A model generated the notes under the pieces. That model did no database searches, was not told the origin of the DNA, and saw only the letters and a program-made list of their open reading frames with translations. The translations under genes and the position numbers were made by a program. A stretch of DNA of 64,000 nucleotides, taken from the NCBI GenBank assembly GCA_964492735.1, contig CAZBLE010000004.1, positions 1 to 64,000 on the forward strand, given 5' to 3'. Each line of letters starts with the position of its first letter. Position 1 is the stretch's first letter. The DNA comes from CALKUP01 sp964492735. Its GTDB lineage: Bacteria > Patescibacteriota > Patescibacteriia > UBA9570 > XYC2-FULL-38-9. Shown here piece by piece: positions 7,202 to 15,754 of the stretch.

Positions 7202-9481
7202 CTACTTTTTAATGTTCACCGTTTTGATACTTGAGCTACTCTTTGCAAATTCTTCGGCAACAGATCCTTTTGGTGTCCACACTGCTTTTAACTGCAACTT
7301 TTTCTGCGCTTTCACGGAAATTGTTGCAACACCTTTTTTATTCGTTCGAGCTGTTTTGATTTTCACCCACTTGGTTCCGCTTTTTTTGTAGAACGTAACA
7401 CTTTTACTTTTGATCTTCCGGCCTGTTGATTTATCTTTCAAGGTAACACTGGCTTTTACTTTTTGACCTTTCTTTACTTTTTTCTGATCAACCTTCAATA
7501 CAATTGATGCTTTTGCTTTAAGATCATACAGTCCTCGAGTGTTTCCTGACATCAAGCCATCAAACAATAGTGCATTGAATGTTTCATTTTCGAGCCCTGT
7601 GTAATACAAGCCGAAATCTACTCCATTATTTGTTGATTTATAAATGACGCCAGCATTTGAGAGCTTATTTGCACCACCAATATATACATTTGTCACACTG
7701 CCTGCGTCCTGCAATCCAATGGATCGAATTTTTGTCACATCAGCAATACCACTCGTGATTTTTGTCCACGTTGCCCCACTATCAGTTGAACGATAAAAAC
7801 CACTCACTGTATCACTCGCAGCGCCATAGGTGTTAAAATCTGCTGCAGCAGCATAGACAATCTCTGAATTATTTGGGTCAATAGCAAGTGCTGTAATTTC
7901 TTCTGCTGGTGAACTCGTAAGCTTGTTCCATGAACCACTTGTATATTTATAAATACCTGTATCACTGGTTGCGTTGATATTCACATTTCCAGTTCCTGCA
8001 TAGAGCGTTCCATCTGCTGTTGCTGCAATACTTTGCACAGAACCGTTACTTGGGAATGACAGTGTTGACCAGGTCGCGCCGCCGTCAGTTGATGTGTACA
8101 CACCACCACTCATTGTTGTTGTCTGATTTTGGTAACTTGCCGCAGCAAACAGCACATCCGGATTTCCTGGCTTGTGAACAATGCGTAAGGCTGCATAACT
8201 TGCATTCCAACCAGTAGCTGTTGCCCATGTTGCGCCACCGTCGTTTGTGTAAATCACACTACTTTGACCACCGACAACAACGTGACTTGCATTATCTGGA
8301 TCAATCCACACACTGTATGCCCCTGCGTCATATTGAATTGGAAATGTCCACGTTGGAACATCACTCAAAAAATTTGTTGTGCGTGCAAGTCCAGCATTTG
8401 TCGCAACCCAGACTGTATTTTTATCAGTTGATTGCGCGATGCCTTTTACTGTGACTGCGGTGATACCTTCATTTGTATCTGACCAGGTTGCGCCACGGTT
8501 GGTTGATTTTGCAAAGGCTGCAAATGAACCACCATAAATCGTATTCACATCATCTGGATCAGCGGTTACATATCCACTGACTCGACTAATCGGTGTTGTC
8601 TGATTAATCTGTGACCAAGTCGCACCATTATCATCGGAATAATCAACACCGAGATAGATACGCCCACTGGTATCAAAATCAACGTGTGTTGCGTATGGGG
8701 TTACTGAAAGCTGAGACCAACTTGTTCCACCATTGGTTGTCATCCATGGGCCAACATCAGCAGTGCTTGAAATTAAAATAATTTGATTAGGGTCAGTCGG
8801 ATCAACTCCTACTGAAGAAAAAGAAGTGGTCACAGAACTTGTATTTACAAGCGTCCACGTCGCTCCAAAATCAACCGTTTTATATAATCGTGTTGTCGTA
8901 TTATTTGTTGTCGTTGCATATGCTGTTCCAGAAATTGAAGTTGGGGCAAGGTATTGAACAACTGACCCATCACCAACAACCGTCGCTGTCGTAAATGACA
9001 CACCGCCATTGCGACTCACACTCATTTGACCATCTGTTCGTCCGATGTAGATTGTGTCATCTGCCGCAATTGCAATTGAACCACCATACCCTGCTGGAAA
9101 ACTTGGAAGCAGTGTCCAATTTGCTCCTCGATCTGTGCTTTTAATCACACCATCGGAAACAACAGCGTAGACGTTTCCAGCGCTATCAATTTCAACACCA
9201 CGCGGTTCGCCATAATCCGCGGTTGCTGGCAACCCTGACCACGTCGCTCCGTTATCAGCAGATGTATACACACCATTTGGTGAATAGGTCGTGATGTAAA
9301 TCGAATCTGAATTTGTATCAACGGCAATATCACGCACTTCGCCACCATACAAACCGAGATTGGTTGCAGTTGCACGAGACTGTGAAATTGTTTCTGCGTG
9401 AGCGGCTTGTGTGCCGATGAGCGCGGCCATTGCAAAAAACGCAAAGCTCGCTCGTCTCATGAATACGAATACAGTTTTCAT
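7202..9481 (-). CDS. Secreted BNR/sortilin-like beta-propeller protein with C-terminal Ig-like domain
   Basis: A 759-residue protein with an N-terminal signal peptide (MKTVFVFMRRASFAFFAMAA, cleavage likely after AHA). From about residue 35 to 655 it consists of recurring blades, each with a GATW[S/T] element and an SxDxGxTW-like bulge (for example TSADNGATWSGLP, STDRGANWTLLP, TNDGGATWATAT), typical of BNR/Ycf48-like or sortilin-type propellers. The last 100 residues are Lys-rich and resemble a bacterial Ig-like domain (ASIVLKVDQKKVKKGQKV, then GVATISV). Such proteins are secreted or wall-attached and bind glycans or proteins; no catalytic residues can be assigned. It is transcribed away from coaD-coaE and stands alone. 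Confidence 0.75.
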   Translation of the reverse strand: MKTVFVFMRRASFAFFAMAALIGTQAAHAETISQSRATATNLGLYGGEVRDIAVDTNSDSIYITTYSPNGVYTSADNGATWSGLPATADYGEPRGVEIDSAGNVYAVVSDGVIKSTDRGANWTLLPSFPAGYGGSIAIAADDTIYIGRTDGQMSVSRNGGVSFTTATVVGDGSVVQYLAPTSISGTAYATTTNNTTTRLYKTVDFGATWTLVNTSSVTTSFSSVGVDPTDPNQIILISSTADVGPWMTTNGGTSWSQLSVTPYATHVDFDTSGRIYLGVDYSDDNGATWSQINQTTPISRVSGYVTADPDDVNTIYGGSFAAFAKSTNRGATWSDTNEGITAVTVKGIAQSTDKNTVWVATNAGLARTTNFLSDVPTWTFPIQYDAGAYSVWIDPDNASHVVVGGQSSVIYTNDGGATWATATGWNASYAALRIVHKPGNPDVLFAAASYQNQTTTMSGGVYTSTDGGATWSTLSFPSNGSVQSIAATADGTLYAGTGNVNINATSDTGIYKYTSGSWNKLTSSPAEEITALAIDPNNSEIVYAAAADFNTYGAASDTVSGFYRSTDSGATWTKITSGIADVTKIRSIGLQDAGSVTNVYIGGANKLSNAGVIYKSTNNGVDFGLYYTGLENETFNALLFDGLMSGNTRGLYDLKAKASIVLKVDQKKVKKGQKVKASVTLKDKSTGRKIKSKSVTFYKKSGTKWVKIKTARTNKKGVATISVKAQKKLQLKAVWTPKGSVAEEFAKSSSSIKTVNIKK

Positions 9482-9556
9482 AACGCTGATTTTTATTACT
9501 TTTAAATTATCAAAAGTATATCATTTCTTTTTCTTGCGCGCTATTGATTTTTTTTA

Positions 9557-9766
9557 ACAACTCCGGCACACTGCCGCCTATGCGTTATAAAAAAGGATTA
9601 TTTGGCTTTTCNNNNNNNNNNNNNNNNNNNNNNNNNNNNNNNNNNNNNNNNNNNNNNNNNNNNNNNNNNNNNNNNNNNNNNNNNNNNNNNNNNNNNNNNN
9701 NNNNNNNNNNNACAACTCCGGCACACTGCCGCCTATGCGTTATAAAAAAGGATTATTTGGCTTTTC
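9557..9766. repeat. 55-bp exact direct repeat flanking a 100-N gap
   Basis: Bases 9557-9611 and 9712-9766 are identical, and 9612-9711 are exactly 100 Ns. The repeat includes the start of coaD-coaE (ATG at 9580 in the left copy, 9735 in the right). A perfect 55-base overlap at the two edges of a fixed-size gap is what is left when a scaffolder joins contigs that share a terminal k-mer. The gap and one copy are probably not real. Confidence 0.85.
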
Positions 9767-10916
9767 TGCAGACCCGATTACACTCGGACATCTTCATGTT
9801 ATTGAAAAAAGTCTTGAACAATGCGAAACGTTGGTTGTACTCGTTGCAAACAATCCGAAAAAGGAAGCTGCCTATACATTTTCTCTTGAGGAACGCGCGG
9901 CGTTGACTGCAGCTGCGATTGAAACATTGCCGCAAGATTTGCAATCACGTATTACCGTCATCAGCACATCAGGCTTGTTAGTTGATGTCTATCTCACTGA
10001 GCACTGCGATGTGATTGTCCGTGGGATTCGCAATAGCCACGATGAACTCGTTGAAAACGAGCAACGGAGTCTCTACACCATTATGCTCCCTGAACTTTCT
10101 GATCGCTTTTTATATATTGAAGCAGACCAAGCCTATAGCGCCATTTCATCTTCATGGGCAAAAGAGCTTGTGCGTTCACACGTTGACATCAGCGCGCTTG
10201 TTCCACTAAACGTGAAAGCAGCACTTGAATTCCGTCTCCATGAACAGAAATTCATCGGCATTACAGGACCAATTGCGAGCGGTAAAACAACAGCCGCAAC
10301 AACACTTGTTCATCAATTGAAAGAATCGCTTATCGACGCGCATCACATTGCAATCGATGACCTTGTCCGTGCGCTCTACACAGAAGATTCTCTTGGCGCT
10401 CAAGCAGCGCGAGATCAAATCATTACACGCTTTGGAAGCACTGTTGAAAAAGATAGCGGTACGGCAATCAATACAGCAGAGTTAGCACGCGCGCTGTTTT
10501 CTGGAAGCCTCGAAGACATTGCAACGCATCGCAGCTTCGTTGAAGAGCTGACCGCACCACATATCACACGACTCTTTCGTGAACGCATTCGCGGCCTTGC
10601 TGGAATCATACTTGTTGAGTGGAGTGATTATCTCTCACAAAACCCTCTGTCTCTTGTGAACAACACGGTTATCCTACTTGATACTGACCTCAAAACACGG
10701 AAGCGCTATGCCGCAAAACGCGGGCTTGAAGAAACACTATTTCAGACGATCAATCAAATCCAAAAAAGTGCAGCGGAAATGCATGAGCTTATCACTCAGT
10801 CATCTACTGAATATGGACGCGGTCGATGCATTGTCATGAATCCAGAAACACCTGTTGATGAAATTATTGATCAGATTCTTTCAATCCAATCACTTCCCTT
10901 TACACAGAGCTCTTAA
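9735..10916 (+). CDS. coaD/coaE: Fused phosphopantetheine adenylyltransferase / dephospho-CoA kinase
   Basis: A 393-residue bifunctional enzyme for the last two steps of coenzyme A synthesis. Residues 1 to about 160 are CoaD: GFSADPITLGH (the TxGH nucleotidyltransferase motif, H19) and VRGIRNSHDELVENEQ, which matches the family VRGxR block. Residues about 172-393 are CoaE: P-loop GPIASGKTT (178-186), then a DDLVR region like the family DxxxR and a lid with KTRKRYAAKRG. CoaD makes dephospho-CoA from 4-phosphopantetheine and ATP; CoaE phosphorylates the ribose 3-prime OH. These are normally separate genes in bacteria; the PPAT-DPCK order is that of the animal CoA synthase. The left copy of its first 32 bases (9580-9611) is an assembly duplicate. 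There is no Shine-Dalgarno sequence. Confidence 0.88.
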   Translation: MRYKKGLFGFSADPITLGHLHVIEKSLEQCETLVVLVANNPKKEAAYTFSLEERAALTAAAIETLPQDLQSRITVISTSGLLVDVYLTEHCDVIVRGIRNSHDELVENEQRSLYTIMLPELSDRFLYIEADQAYSAISSSWAKELVRSHVDISALVPLNVKAALEFRLHEQKFIGITGPIASGKTTAATTLVHQLKESLIDAHHIAIDDLVRALYTEDSLGAQAARDQIITRFGSTVEKDSGTAINTAELARALFSGSLEDIATHRSFVEELTAPHITRLFRERIRGLAGIILVEWSDYLSQNPLSLVNNTVILLDTDLKTRKRYAAKRGLEETLFQTINQIQKSAAEMHELITQSSTEYGRGRCIVMNPETPVDEIIDQILSIQSLPFTQSS

Positions 10917-10925
10917 ACACCTCTC

Positions 10926-10966
10926 TTGACATACTTTGTAGAGTATACTATTTTACACATAGTATA
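10926..10966 (+). promoter_or_regulatory. Promoter and candidate PadR operator upstream of padR
   Basis: -35 TTGACA (10926-10931), a 17-base spacer and -10 TATTTT (10949-10954). Overlapping the -10 is a perfect inverted repeat, TATACTA (10944-10950), 9 bases, TAGTATA (10960-10966). PadR regulators bind such dyads and commonly repress their own promoter, so this is the likely autoregulatory site. Only the dyad and the boxes are seen; binding is inferred. Confidence 0.6.
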
Positions 10967-10989
10967 AATAACAAGGTATTTTTCACTCT

Positions 10990-11328
10990 ATGCAATTTTC
11001 TAAAGGAATGCTCGTTGGTGCTGCGGAACTCATTGTTCTTCATGTGCTTAAAGCAAAAAAAGAAAGCTACGGCTATGAACTTATTCGCGCAATCTCCCAA
11101 GAAAGTGAGGGTATTTTTGACTTTGAAGAAGGCACGCTCTATCCCCTGTTGTATCGCCTCGAACAAAAAGGCTTTATTGAAAGCACGGTAAAACCAGCTC
11201 CGAGCGGAAAAAAACGACGGTATTATAGTCTCACAAAAGAAGGTGTGGCCTCACTCAAAGAACGCAAAAAAGAAATGGGCTTTTTCTTTAAAGGCTTAGA
11301 GCACGTTCTGCAATCACAATCTGCATAA
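10990..11328 (+). CDS. PadR-family transcriptional regulator
   Basis: A 112-residue winged-helix protein with the PadR core: a recognition helix region YGYELIRAISQES, the turn EGTLYPLLYRLEQKGFIES, and the wing GKKRRYYSLTKEG. PadR proteins are homodimeric repressors that respond to small molecules or membrane stress. The following gene starts 6 bp later and encodes a membrane protein with a HAAS domain. PadR plus HAAS-membrane pairs are a recurrent bacterial module in which the membrane protein is thought to modulate the regulator. A promoter with a perfect dyad lies upstream, and the leader of about 29 bases has no clear Shine-Dalgarno sequence. Confidence 0.9.
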   Translation: MQFSKGMLVGAAELIVLHVLKAKKESYGYELIRAISQESEGIFDFEEGTLYPLLYRLEQKGFIESTVKPAPSGKKRRYYSLTKEGVASLKERKKEMGFFFKGLEHVLQSQSA

Positions 11329-11334
11329 ACGCAT

Positions 11335-13074
11335 ATGCCCTCGCCTACCCAACAATTTTTTGATGAGCTTACAGAACTTTCATTTGCTGATGAATCCTAC
11401 AAGCAACGGTTCATTGAAGAGTTACATGATCATATTGAAGATGCAATTCACGATGCAGATGTGCGCGGTGTTGATGACGCAAGCGCTGAAAAAGCTGCCA
11501 TTCAAAAACTTGGCTCACCAAAAAAATTACAAAAGAATTTTAATCGTATGATGAAACCACAACGACTACAGACAGCGCTCTTATGTCTTTTACAATTTAT
11601 TGGAACAGTGAGCATTGCATATGCCGCCCTGGTTCCATTTGGTGGAATTGCTGATAGCATTTTGAATGTCGCGCGATATCTCACTGGTAGACCGTATGTA
11701 CTCGATTACCCAAACCTTTCCTCAAGCATCACTCTTTTTATGGTAGGCATTGGGGTGCTAGGTGTTCTACAAATTATTATTTTCCAGACAGCCTTGTTTT
11801 CTCTGCTCAGTCAACACATGAAGCGTGGTGTGTTTTGGTTTATGTATATTTTTATGGTTGGCACTCCGGCCGTGCTTGTCATGCTTGCTTCACTGATAAC
11901 ACCCCTCCTTGGAAGCCCTCGTGAATTTTGGGCAGACCAAATTCACGGCCTTGCACCACAATATACCATTACATTGACTTGCACTCTGATGTTTCTGACA
12001 ATCTGTTTTACGCTCGCGGCTATTGGTGTCATCGCGCGTTTAAATAGTTCATCATTCTTTTTGCAGTTTGTTGGATATTTACCAGATTCAATTAGCCGTC
12101 CAATCACACAACTCTTTACGCGTTATCGTATTTTTTCACATCTGAATACAATCAATATTTTTGGTGTGCTCAGTCTTGTGTATCTCTTGTTTTGGTTCTT
12201 TGCATCATTTGTTCCAAGTTTGCGCGTAGCATTAGAATCTGGAAATCAATTCGCAATGAACGGAACAGAACCACGGATTTGGTGGGTCATTTTTATCATG
12301 CCAATCATGATTATCTCTGCGATCCAAACCCTCACTATCTCTTCATTGTTTACTACCCTTTCACCAATCAATGGAATTTGGGCAGCCGGCTTGATCTATA
12401 GTGGAGTCTTACTACTCTGTATTGCACTAATCATTTTAAGTCTTCGAAAACAAAAAATAAAAACGATGCAATCATTTTGGGTCGCGAGCTGTCTTGCACT
12501 CACGTGCATCATGATTCTCACGAATCGTTTTCCAAACTCATGGAGCGATGCAAATAATCAAATTCAGTGGAAGCTCCCAGCAAAAAATCTTTCAGTCCAA
12601 ATGGACAAAAAAGTGTTTGGGCCATTTTATATGCTCTATAACAACTCGAGCTTATTTACTCCTATCACAGGGAATCAAATACTTGTTGATACGACAGATG
12701 ATTTTTTTGTCATTCAAACAGCGCTTGGGTCAACTTTTATGCTGGAATCTACTAATGCGAACAACCTAAAGATGCTACATAGACACACAGAAGATACAAT
12801 CAACACTATCCAAGAAAACATTGCGGCTACAATTCCAGAAAACATGCGTAGTCGTATTTATTGTGGCGAAAAAACACTCGATAAAAAAGGAGATGTATTT
12901 TCAGACGGCATGGCAATGTATATTTGCCCATCAATAAAAATTGATAATACACTTGTCGCAAGCAATGCATCAATCGCGCTCTTTGACGTTGCTATTAGCC
13001 CTGACAATACAACTGCGTTGGTTGTTGTGACAGAAAATGGTAAACCAAGAGTCTATCAAGTTAGTTTGAAGTAG
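11335..13074 (+). CDS. Membrane protein with N-terminal HAAS-like domain, partner of PadR
   Basis: A 579-residue protein. The first 75 residues form a helical, charged HAAS/DUF1700-like domain (RFIEELHDHIEDAIHDAD, then ASAEKAAIQKLGSPKKLQKNF). About nine hydrophobic helices follow (roughly residues 80-400). The C-terminal 170 residues, after a final helix, are polar and probably lie outside the cell. Proteins of this type are encoded next to PadR regulators and are thought to act as membrane-linked sensors or anti-regulators. It lies 6 bp after padR. Its last 14 bases overlap the convergent O-methyltransferase gene (13061), so no terminator separates them. Function beyond the PadR link is unknown. 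Confidence 0.65.
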   Translation: MPSPTQQFFDELTELSFADESYKQRFIEELHDHIEDAIHDADVRGVDDASAEKAAIQKLGSPKKLQKNFNRMMKPQRLQTALLCLLQFIGTVSIAYAALVPFGGIADSILNVARYLTGRPYVLDYPNLSSSITLFMVGIGVLGVLQIIIFQTALFSLLSQHMKRGVFWFMYIFMVGTPAVLVMLASLITPLLGSPREFWADQIHGLAPQYTITLTCTLMFLTICFTLAAIGVIARLNSSSFFLQFVGYLPDSISRPITQLFTRYRIFSHLNTINIFGVLSLVYLLFWFFASFVPSLRVALESGNQFAMNGTEPRIWWVIFIMPIMIISAIQTLTISSLFTTLSPINGIWAAGLIYSGVLLLCIALIILSLRKQKIKTMQSFWVASCLALTCIMILTNRFPNSWSDANNQIQWKLPAKNLSVQMDKKVFGPFYMLYNNSSLFTPITGNQILVDTTDDFFVIQTALGSTFMLESTNANNLKMLHRHTEDTINTIQENIAATIPENMRSRIYCGEKTLDKKGDVFSDGMAMYICPSIKIDNTLVASNASIALFDVAISPDNTTALVVVTENGKPRVYQVSLK

Positions 13075-13714
13075 CTATTAACAGACCGTGACCAACAGGA
13101 TTGATAGTAGTTGTGTACTGTGTATTTTCTGTAAATAACGAAATAAAATCTGCCATCACTGCCTGATACTTCACAACATCATCAGCAAGAATGAGGTGAG
13201 ACTGCGAGAGTCGCGAGCGTAACAATTCATAATACTGCGCATAATTTTTCTTGTCGGCATCAAAAAACACTGCGTCAATTGTTTCATTCTCACTCAGAAA
13301 TGGCAGCGTTGTCAGCGCATCGCGCACACCAATCTCGTGATACGTAATGCTATCAATAACTCCAGCGCGAGTCGCAAAATCGCGCGCCATCCGCTGCTTG
13401 TCGTGCGACGAATCAATAGTAATCACTCGCCCGCCATAGTGCTGTGCTGCGAGCGCAAGCCACAATGTTGAATAGCCAGCTGACGTTCCAAGCTCGAGAA
13501 TCAGCATCGGTTTTTTGCGCAAAATTTCTTGGTAGAGCACTTCTCCGGTTTCGCGCGACACCGCCCAAAGCCGCACTGTGTGCATCACTCCTTTTGCAAT
13601 CAGCTTTGGATTCTGCGTTGCGGGTAATTGCACCTCATAGGTTACATCAAGCTCTTCTACCTCTCGCAACACATCTCGCACGGCAACTGGAAGCTCAGAA
13701 AAAATACTGTTCAT
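13061..13714 (-). CDS. Class I SAM O-methyltransferase (caffeoyl-CoA/catechol type)
   Basis: A 217-residue protein with the SAM-binding motif I ILELGTSAGYSTLWLA, an acidic motif II (VITIDSS) and AVFFDADKKNYAQYY, which holds the metal-binding Asp residues of the cation-dependent O-methyltransferase family. Length and motifs match the small bacterial enzymes that methylate catechol-like or other hydroxyl groups; the substrate cannot be predicted. It overlaps the DUF167 gene upstream by 4 bp and thus lies in a three-gene unit with DUF167 and the phosphotransferase-like gene. It converges on the HAAS gene with a 14-bp overlap. Confidence 0.82.
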   Translation of the reverse strand: MNSIFSELPVAVRDVLREVEELDVTYEVQLPATQNPKLIAKGVMHTVRLWAVSRETGEVLYQEILRKKPMLILELGTSAGYSTLWLALAAQHYGGRVITIDSSHDKQRMARDFATRAGVIDSITYHEIGVRDALTTLPFLSENETIDAVFFDADKKNYAQYYELLRSRLSQSHLILADDVVKYQAVMADFISLFTENTQYTTTINPVGHGLLIATSN

Positions 13715-13932
13715 AGGCCTTGAATTTCAAATACTTTTCGCGTTGCTGTCTGGCCGCGGACTAATTGCACGCTGGCTTTTGGTACAGCAAAATGTGTCGC
13801 AAGCAGCGCACGAGCCGCATCGTTTGCTTTTCCGTCTTCTCGAATTGCACGCACACGAATAACATAGATATAGTCTCGCACCACAACCGACTCAGAACGT
13901 GCGCCTGCAATAATTTTTGCGGAAATCATCAT
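13711..13932 (-). CDS. DUF167 (UPF0235/YggU) family protein
   Basis: A 73-residue alpha/beta protein with the family signature: basic residues near the N-terminus (KIIAGARSE), the core IYVIRVRAIREDGKANDAA, and VQLVRGQTATRKVFEI. The G[K/R]AN element is the hallmark of DUF167. The biochemical function of the family is not established. It overlaps both neighbours by 4 bp (stop into the O-methyltransferase start, start into the phosphotransferase stop), showing translational coupling. Confidence 0.88.
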   Translation of the reverse strand: MMISAKIIAGARSESVVVRDYIYVIRVRAIREDGKANDAARALLATHFAVPKASVQLVRGQTATRKVFEIQGL

Positions 13933-15089
13933 AGCTCAAGCAAGGTATCATTCAAAATTTCGTGCACTAATTGCTGCAACAATGCCACTCGTTCTTGTTT
14001 TTGTTCATACGGAATTTCGACACGCGCAATGGTGTCAGCGTAGAGTGAACCCAAGATTCTCTCAAGGAGCGCCGCCATTTGCAGATCCTTTTCAAGAACC
14101 AGTGCCTGACGGACATCAGCAGTCACACTCGCTTGCGCAGGCTCATCGATAAACCGCGCCACTTCTGTGTTATACGCCAATATCCAATCACGCACACGCT
14201 GTCGATGCGCCGCGTATGAAATCACACCATGCGCTGCTTGCGCTTGAATACGTTGCTGCGACGGATCTTCATGTGTTGCGATTGCCGTAATGTTCACATG
14301 CTCACCACCAAACTCCATGAGCACGTCCGCCCAAATCATAAACGCAAACTCATAGCCGCGCGGAAACAATGCCATGTGCCCAAAATCTGTAATCCAAAAA
14401 TCACCGGTTACTGAATCAATGTGAATTTCATTGGGCTTAAAATGCCCATGACACCAATACAGTGGCTGATTCGCAAATGTATCACCAATAAACGCAGCAG
14501 CTTTTTCTAGCTCTTGTTGCAACGCTTCAGTCAGTAACGCACCCGCTCCTTGTGCAATATACTCAGCATCTGCCACCTGCGCCATCTTCTGCCATTTTGC
14601 AATTCGTCGGAGATGAAAATCTACAGCTGAAATAACCTTTCCGTTCTCTACATACAGTCGATCCAATTTACCAAGCGGCTTTATTGGTGCAAGCGAAAAA
14701 TGACTACGATATTCTAAAAACGTACGGATGAACAGCGCGCGCTCAGGAGCTGTCACTGGCGAGCGAAACATGCGCGTCTGCGCTGGAACATATTCCATAA
14801 TCATCCAGCCTGCATTGAAACTCTCTACTTCATAAGCGTATAACTGCGGAACCTTCATGTGCGCGCTCGCATGGTGCTGCGCAAACAGTAATAAGTCTTC
14901 AGGCTGCGGCGCTCCATGGGATTCATTGTAGACCTTCAGTACAGCTGGCTTTTGCTCATACAAACCGCCGTAGACTAAACTACGTGGATTTCCGTCATAT
15001 GCCGTGCCAAATTGCAATGTTGACTCAATAATAAACCCAGTCTTTTGGATAATTTCTTGGGCGTGTTGTTCTAATGGGGATAGTGTCAT
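13929..15089 (-). CDS. Aminoglycoside phosphotransferase-fold protein with substituted catalytic Asp
   Basis: A 386-residue protein of the APH/choline-kinase fold. The ATP-site Lys lies in AVLKVY (K52) and the hinge region is WMIMEYVPA. The Brenner loop reads CHGHFKPNE (H214-N220) and the metal-binding loop ITDFGH (D235). In active family members the loop is HGD...N, with the Asp as catalytic base; here that position is His (H216). The downstream Asn and the DFG-like Asp are kept, so nucleotide and metal binding could persist. Either the protein is a pseudokinase or it uses a variant mechanism. It is first in an operon with DUF167 and the O-methyltransferase. No antibiotic-resistance role should be inferred. 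Confidence 0.7.
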   Translation of the reverse strand: MTLSPLEQHAQEIIQKTGFIIESTLQFGTAYDGNPRSLVYGGLYEQKPAVLKVYNESHGAPQPEDLLLFAQHHASAHMKVPQLYAYEVESFNAGWMIMEYVPAQTRMFRSPVTAPERALFIRTFLEYRSHFSLAPIKPLGKLDRLYVENGKVISAVDFHLRRIAKWQKMAQVADAEYIAQGAGALLTEALQQELEKAAAFIGDTFANQPLYWCHGHFKPNEIHIDSVTGDFWITDFGHMALFPRGYEFAFMIWADVLMEFGGEHVNITAIATHEDPSQQRIQAQAAHGVISYAAHRQRVRDWILAYNTEVARFIDEPAQASVTADVRQALVLEKDLQMAALLERILGSLYADTIARVEIPYEQKQERVALLQQLVHEILNDTLLEL

Positions 15090-15090
15090 A

Positions 15091-15121
15091 TTGCATTCTA
15101 TAGATAGAAATATGCTATACT
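15091..15121 (+). promoter_or_regulatory. Putative extended -10 promoter of the DUF4352 lipoprotein gene
   Basis: TGCTATACT (-10 TATACT at 15116-15121 with an upstream TGn extension) and a poor, widely spaced TTGCAT (15091-15096). The start would be near 15128, giving a ~24-base leader without Shine-Dalgarno sequence. Confidence 0.45.
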
Positions 15122-15151
15122 ACATACGTTAATCAATCAATTATTTTTTCT

Positions 15152-15709
15152 ATGAAAAAAAGTGCATTTTCTGTTTTATTGGTTTCATTGCTCTTTATGG
15201 GAGCAAGTTGTGGTGCAAAAGACACAGCCACAAATCAGCCAGTAAACGTTCCTGAAAAGAAAATTATCAAGGTCGGTGAACCCGCTGTTGCAGGTAATAT
15301 CACCTACACAGTTACAAAAGCAGAACAACTCGACACAATTCCAGCAAGCGCAACAATTGAGCGTTTTAAAAACATTGCAGCAGACAAAAAAGCAGCTGAA
15401 GGCTTCACATATATTCATGTAATTGGAAAAACTGAAAACAAAGGAGAAGAAGCAGAAACTGTTGATAGTAATGCATTGAAAATTATCGACAGCGCTGGTG
15501 AAAAACATAAATTTGCGACAGATGTCACATTATATGTACCAGATGAAAAATTTCCAACATTTATTGACGTAGCCCCAGGAAAAACTGTTGATTGGGAAGC
15601 CTATTTCTTGATTCCAAATGTTTCAAAAAATCTGCAGCTCCAAGTCACAGATTTGCAAATTATCCCAGAGGCAACAGCAGAAATTGACCTCGGAATTGCA
15701 CAAGAATAA
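15152..15709 (+). CDS. DUF4352-like lipoprotein
   Basis: A 185-residue protein with a lipoprotein signal: basic MKKS, a hydrophobic stretch and lipobox MGASC, so Cys20 would be lipidated and the protein anchored on the outer face of the membrane. The rest is a single beta-sandwich domain resembling DUF4352 (VGEPAVAGNITYTVTKAEQ, then a GFTYIHVIGKTENKG element and a V[D/A]PGKT-like loop before the last strands). DUF4352 domains are common on secreted bacterial proteins and have no known enzymatic role. It is transcribed alone, diverging from the phosphotransferase-like gene, and ends at a strong terminator. Confidence 0.78.
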   Translation: MKKSAFSVLLVSLLFMGASCGAKDTATNQPVNVPEKKIIKVGEPAVAGNITYTVTKAEQLDTIPASATIERFKNIAADKKAAEGFTYIHVIGKTENKGEEAETVDSNALKIIDSAGEKHKFATDVTLYVPDEKFPTFIDVAPGKTVDWEAYFLIPNVSKNLQLQVTDLQIIPEATAEIDLGIAQE

Positions 15710-15716
15710 CGATAAC

Positions 15717-15749
15717 AAAAAAAACGGTCTCATGAGACCGTTTTTTTTA
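15717..15749. terminator. Bidirectional intrinsic terminator between the lipoprotein gene and rmlD
   Basis: The perfect hairpin ACGGTCTC/GAGACCGT (15724-15741, 2-base loop) is flanked by A-rich sequence on the left and eight Ts on the right. It can stop transcription from both sides: the lipoprotein gene on plus and the rml operon on minus. Confidence 0.9.
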
Positions 15750-15754
15750 TTGCT

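Noticed and set aside
9544..9906. Open frame running through the 100-N gap
   Set aside because: It exists only because Ns were translated and the 55-mer is duplicated; not a gene.
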